Shown here piece after piece: positions 4,879 to 5,705 of a stretch of DNA of 5,705 bases. The position numbers and the translations under genes were made by a program. This DNA comes from an uncultured Collinsella sp. (GTDB lineage Bacteria > Actinomycetota > Coriobacteriia > Coriobacteriales > Coriobacteriaceae): contig CABUGR010000088.1 of the NCBI GenBank assembly GCA_902491135.1, positions 1 through 5,705 on the forward strand, written 5' to 3'. The number at the start of each line of letters is the position of its first letter. Within the stretch, counting starts at the first letter, position 1. A model generated the notes under the pieces. The model worked only from the letters and a program-made list of their open reading frames with translations, searched no databases and was not told the origin of the DNA.

Positions 4879-4911
4879 AGGGAGGGCCGGTAAACCGACC
4901 CTCCCTTTCTT
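4879..4911 (+). terminator. intrinsic terminator of the lipoprotein gene
   Basis: AGGGAGGGCCGG (4879-4890) pairs with CCGACCCTCCCT (4895-4906) over 12 positions with one C-A mismatch and a TAAA loop. The T-rich run TTTCTT (4906-4911) follows, its first T closing the stem. It stands 72 bases after the lipoprotein stop. Confidence 0.85.
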
Positions 4912-5063
4912 ATGCCTGTAGCCGACGAACGCGAGGATGCCGGACGTCGGAACCGCCCCAAATGTGGCAACAGTACGAAAACGACAAACGCCCCAACCCG
5001 TCCGCCCGCCGATTTATTGTGCCGCGCAGACAATTAAACCAGCATCTTTAAACATCTGAGCAG

Positions 5064-5081
5064 TATAGTGACCAAAACTAT
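5064..5081 (+). promoter_or_regulatory. candidate -10 box and overlapping inverted repeat before the Tat-exported gene
   Basis: TATAGT (5064-5069) matches the -10 consensus at five of six positions, in an AT-richer patch 44 bases before the ATG. No good -35 hexamer stands 16-18 bases upstream. An inverted repeat ATAGT (5065-5069) / ACTAT (5077-5081) with a 7-base gap covers the -10 and the predicted start site, as an operator might. Confidence 0.3.
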
Positions 5082-5112
5082 CGCATAACCGCACTCTGCG
5101 AATGGAGAAGTT

Positions 5113-5705
5113 ATGACCGAACATCACGCCATCAGCCGCCGAGCATTTACGTTGGGCCTTGGACTCGCGGCGTTGTCGCCACTTGCAAGCCTGCCCGAAA
5201 CCGCGGCATTGGGCATTGGCCCACGAGCGGCATTTGCAGACGACGCTGCCACAGCGTCGGTCAGCCTCGACAATTTCGTCATTCGCCTTCGCCCCGCGGG
5301 CTATTTTCGCACCGCGAGCGTCAACGAAGACGGCAACGTCATCGGCAACGTCTGCCACCTGTTTAATGACGGCACGTCCAGCAAGCTCATCCTTGAGAAC
5401 GTAACGACCAAGAATGACGATACAAACTGGTATGCTATCCGCACCTTGCTCAATTTCGAAGAGCATAAAAAGACGGGCTACAGCATTTGGTCGGTCGATG
5501 GCGACTCGGACAAAGATGGAAAGGTTATCCACGTATGGAGTGGCGAGTATGACAACAAGCCCAGCCGCGCTTTTGCGTTCGAGCGTCAATCAAACGGAAC
5601 CTATATCATCCGAGACCGCACGGTCGAGAAAGAAACCGAGAAAAAAGACATTAAGTACCTGGCAATAGAATCGAACGGCAAAGACCAGGACAACAATAAG
5701 ATCTG
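5113..5705 (+). CDS. Tat-exported protein with ricin-type lectin-like domain, 3' end beyond the window
   Basis: From the ATG at 5113 the frame is open for 197 codons to the window edge with no stop, so the protein is larger. GGAG (5104-5107) lies 5 bases before the start. The N-terminus is a twin-arginine signal: SRRAFT (R9, R10), a weakly hydrophobic stretch from F12 to L27, and a likely cleavage after AFA at 40-42 before DD, so it should be folded in the cytoplasm and exported. From about residue 55 the sequence looks like beta-trefoil ricin-type repeats: an imperfect first unit (FVIRLRPAGYFRTASV), and a clearer one with GKVIHVW (136-142), AFAFE (153-157) and NGTYIIRD (161-168), followed by YLAIESNGK. 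D131-S-D-K-D-G136 matches the DxDxDG calcium-loop pattern. A carbohydrate-binding surface or secreted role is inferred; the unseen C-terminus may carry an enzyme or anchor. The complementary minus frame is a shadow. Confidence 0.85.
   Translation, partial: MTEHHAISRRAFTLGLGLAALSPLASLPETAALGIGPRAAFADDAATASVSLDNFVIRLRPAGYFRTASVNEDGNVIGNVCHLFNDGTSSKLILENVTTKNDDTNWYAIRTLLNFEEHKKTGYSIWSVDGDSDKDGKVIHVWSGEYDNKPSRAFAFERQSNGTYIIRDRTVEKETEKKDIKYLAIESNGKDQDNNKI

Larger units (their letters stand above)
4808..5112. other. 305-base intergenic region between lipoprotein and Tat-exported protein
   Basis: It contains the lipoprotein terminator (4879-4911) and, near its right end, an AT-richer segment with a -10-like TATAGT (5064-5069) and the ribosome site of the next gene. 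Between 4912 and about 5030 I see no gene, RNA or clear repeat. The minus-strand frame covering 5014-5589 is the complement of the Tat-exported gene and is not called. Confidence 0.6.

Noticed and set aside
5102..5116. Five-codon mini-ORF (MEKL, stop) overlapping the Tat-exported gene start as ATGA
   Set aside because: Its ATG overlaps the GGAG ribosome site of the real gene and it has no ribosome site of its own, so translation is unlikely.
5014..5589. 191-codon minus-strand open frame
   Set aside because: It lies opposite the Tat-exported gene, which has a ribosome site, signal peptide and domain motifs. The minus frame has none of these.

Overview
The window is a GC-rich, densely coded stretch of chromosome. 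It most resembles a gut Coriobacteriia genome of the Collinsella type. That placement is inferred from protein character: a C69 dipeptidase, the FRPLP-type FolD beside a cyclodeaminase, Gly-rich lipoproteins, and GC-rich third codon positions. No rRNA or marker gene confirms it. Six protein genes are supported, and two of them run off the window edges. I see no tRNA, rRNA, CRISPR array, insertion sequence or phage gene.

Left block, minus strand, in transcription order: (1) an FTCD_C-type cyclodeaminase/cyclohydrolase (3747 to 3115); (2) folD (3112 to 2258), two bases behind it, so the two very likely form one folate one-carbon operon; (3) a C69-family dipeptidase (2145 to 622) after a 112-base gap with a weak terminator-like hairpin; (4) a small phasin-like helical protein (522 to 106); (5) the first 32 codons of another gene (97 to the edge), coupled to the phasin-like gene and possibly an AarF/UbiB-type kinase, judged from neighbourhood only.

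Centre: a 460-base divergent gap (3748-4207) separates the folate operon from a plus-strand lipoprotein gene. It holds a candidate promoter for the folate operon, a leader hairpin, three copies of a TGGGRCAYAT motif (two extended to 16 bases and nearly palindromic), a good intrinsic terminator with no recognisable gene in front of it, and a possible 11-codon leader ORF whose stop overlaps the lipoprotein start.

Right block, plus strand: a 199-residue lipoprotein of unknown function (4208-4807) ends in a strong terminator. After a 305-base gap comes a Tat-exported protein (5113 to the edge, stop not in window) with a ricin-type lectin-like domain and a calcium-loop-like motif. Both products are predicted to act outside the cytoplasm, whereas the left block is cytoplasmic metabolism.

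No complete new system is evident. The least explained part is 3870-4211, above all the orphan terminator and its structured upstream sequence, which could be a small RNA or a conditional leader.
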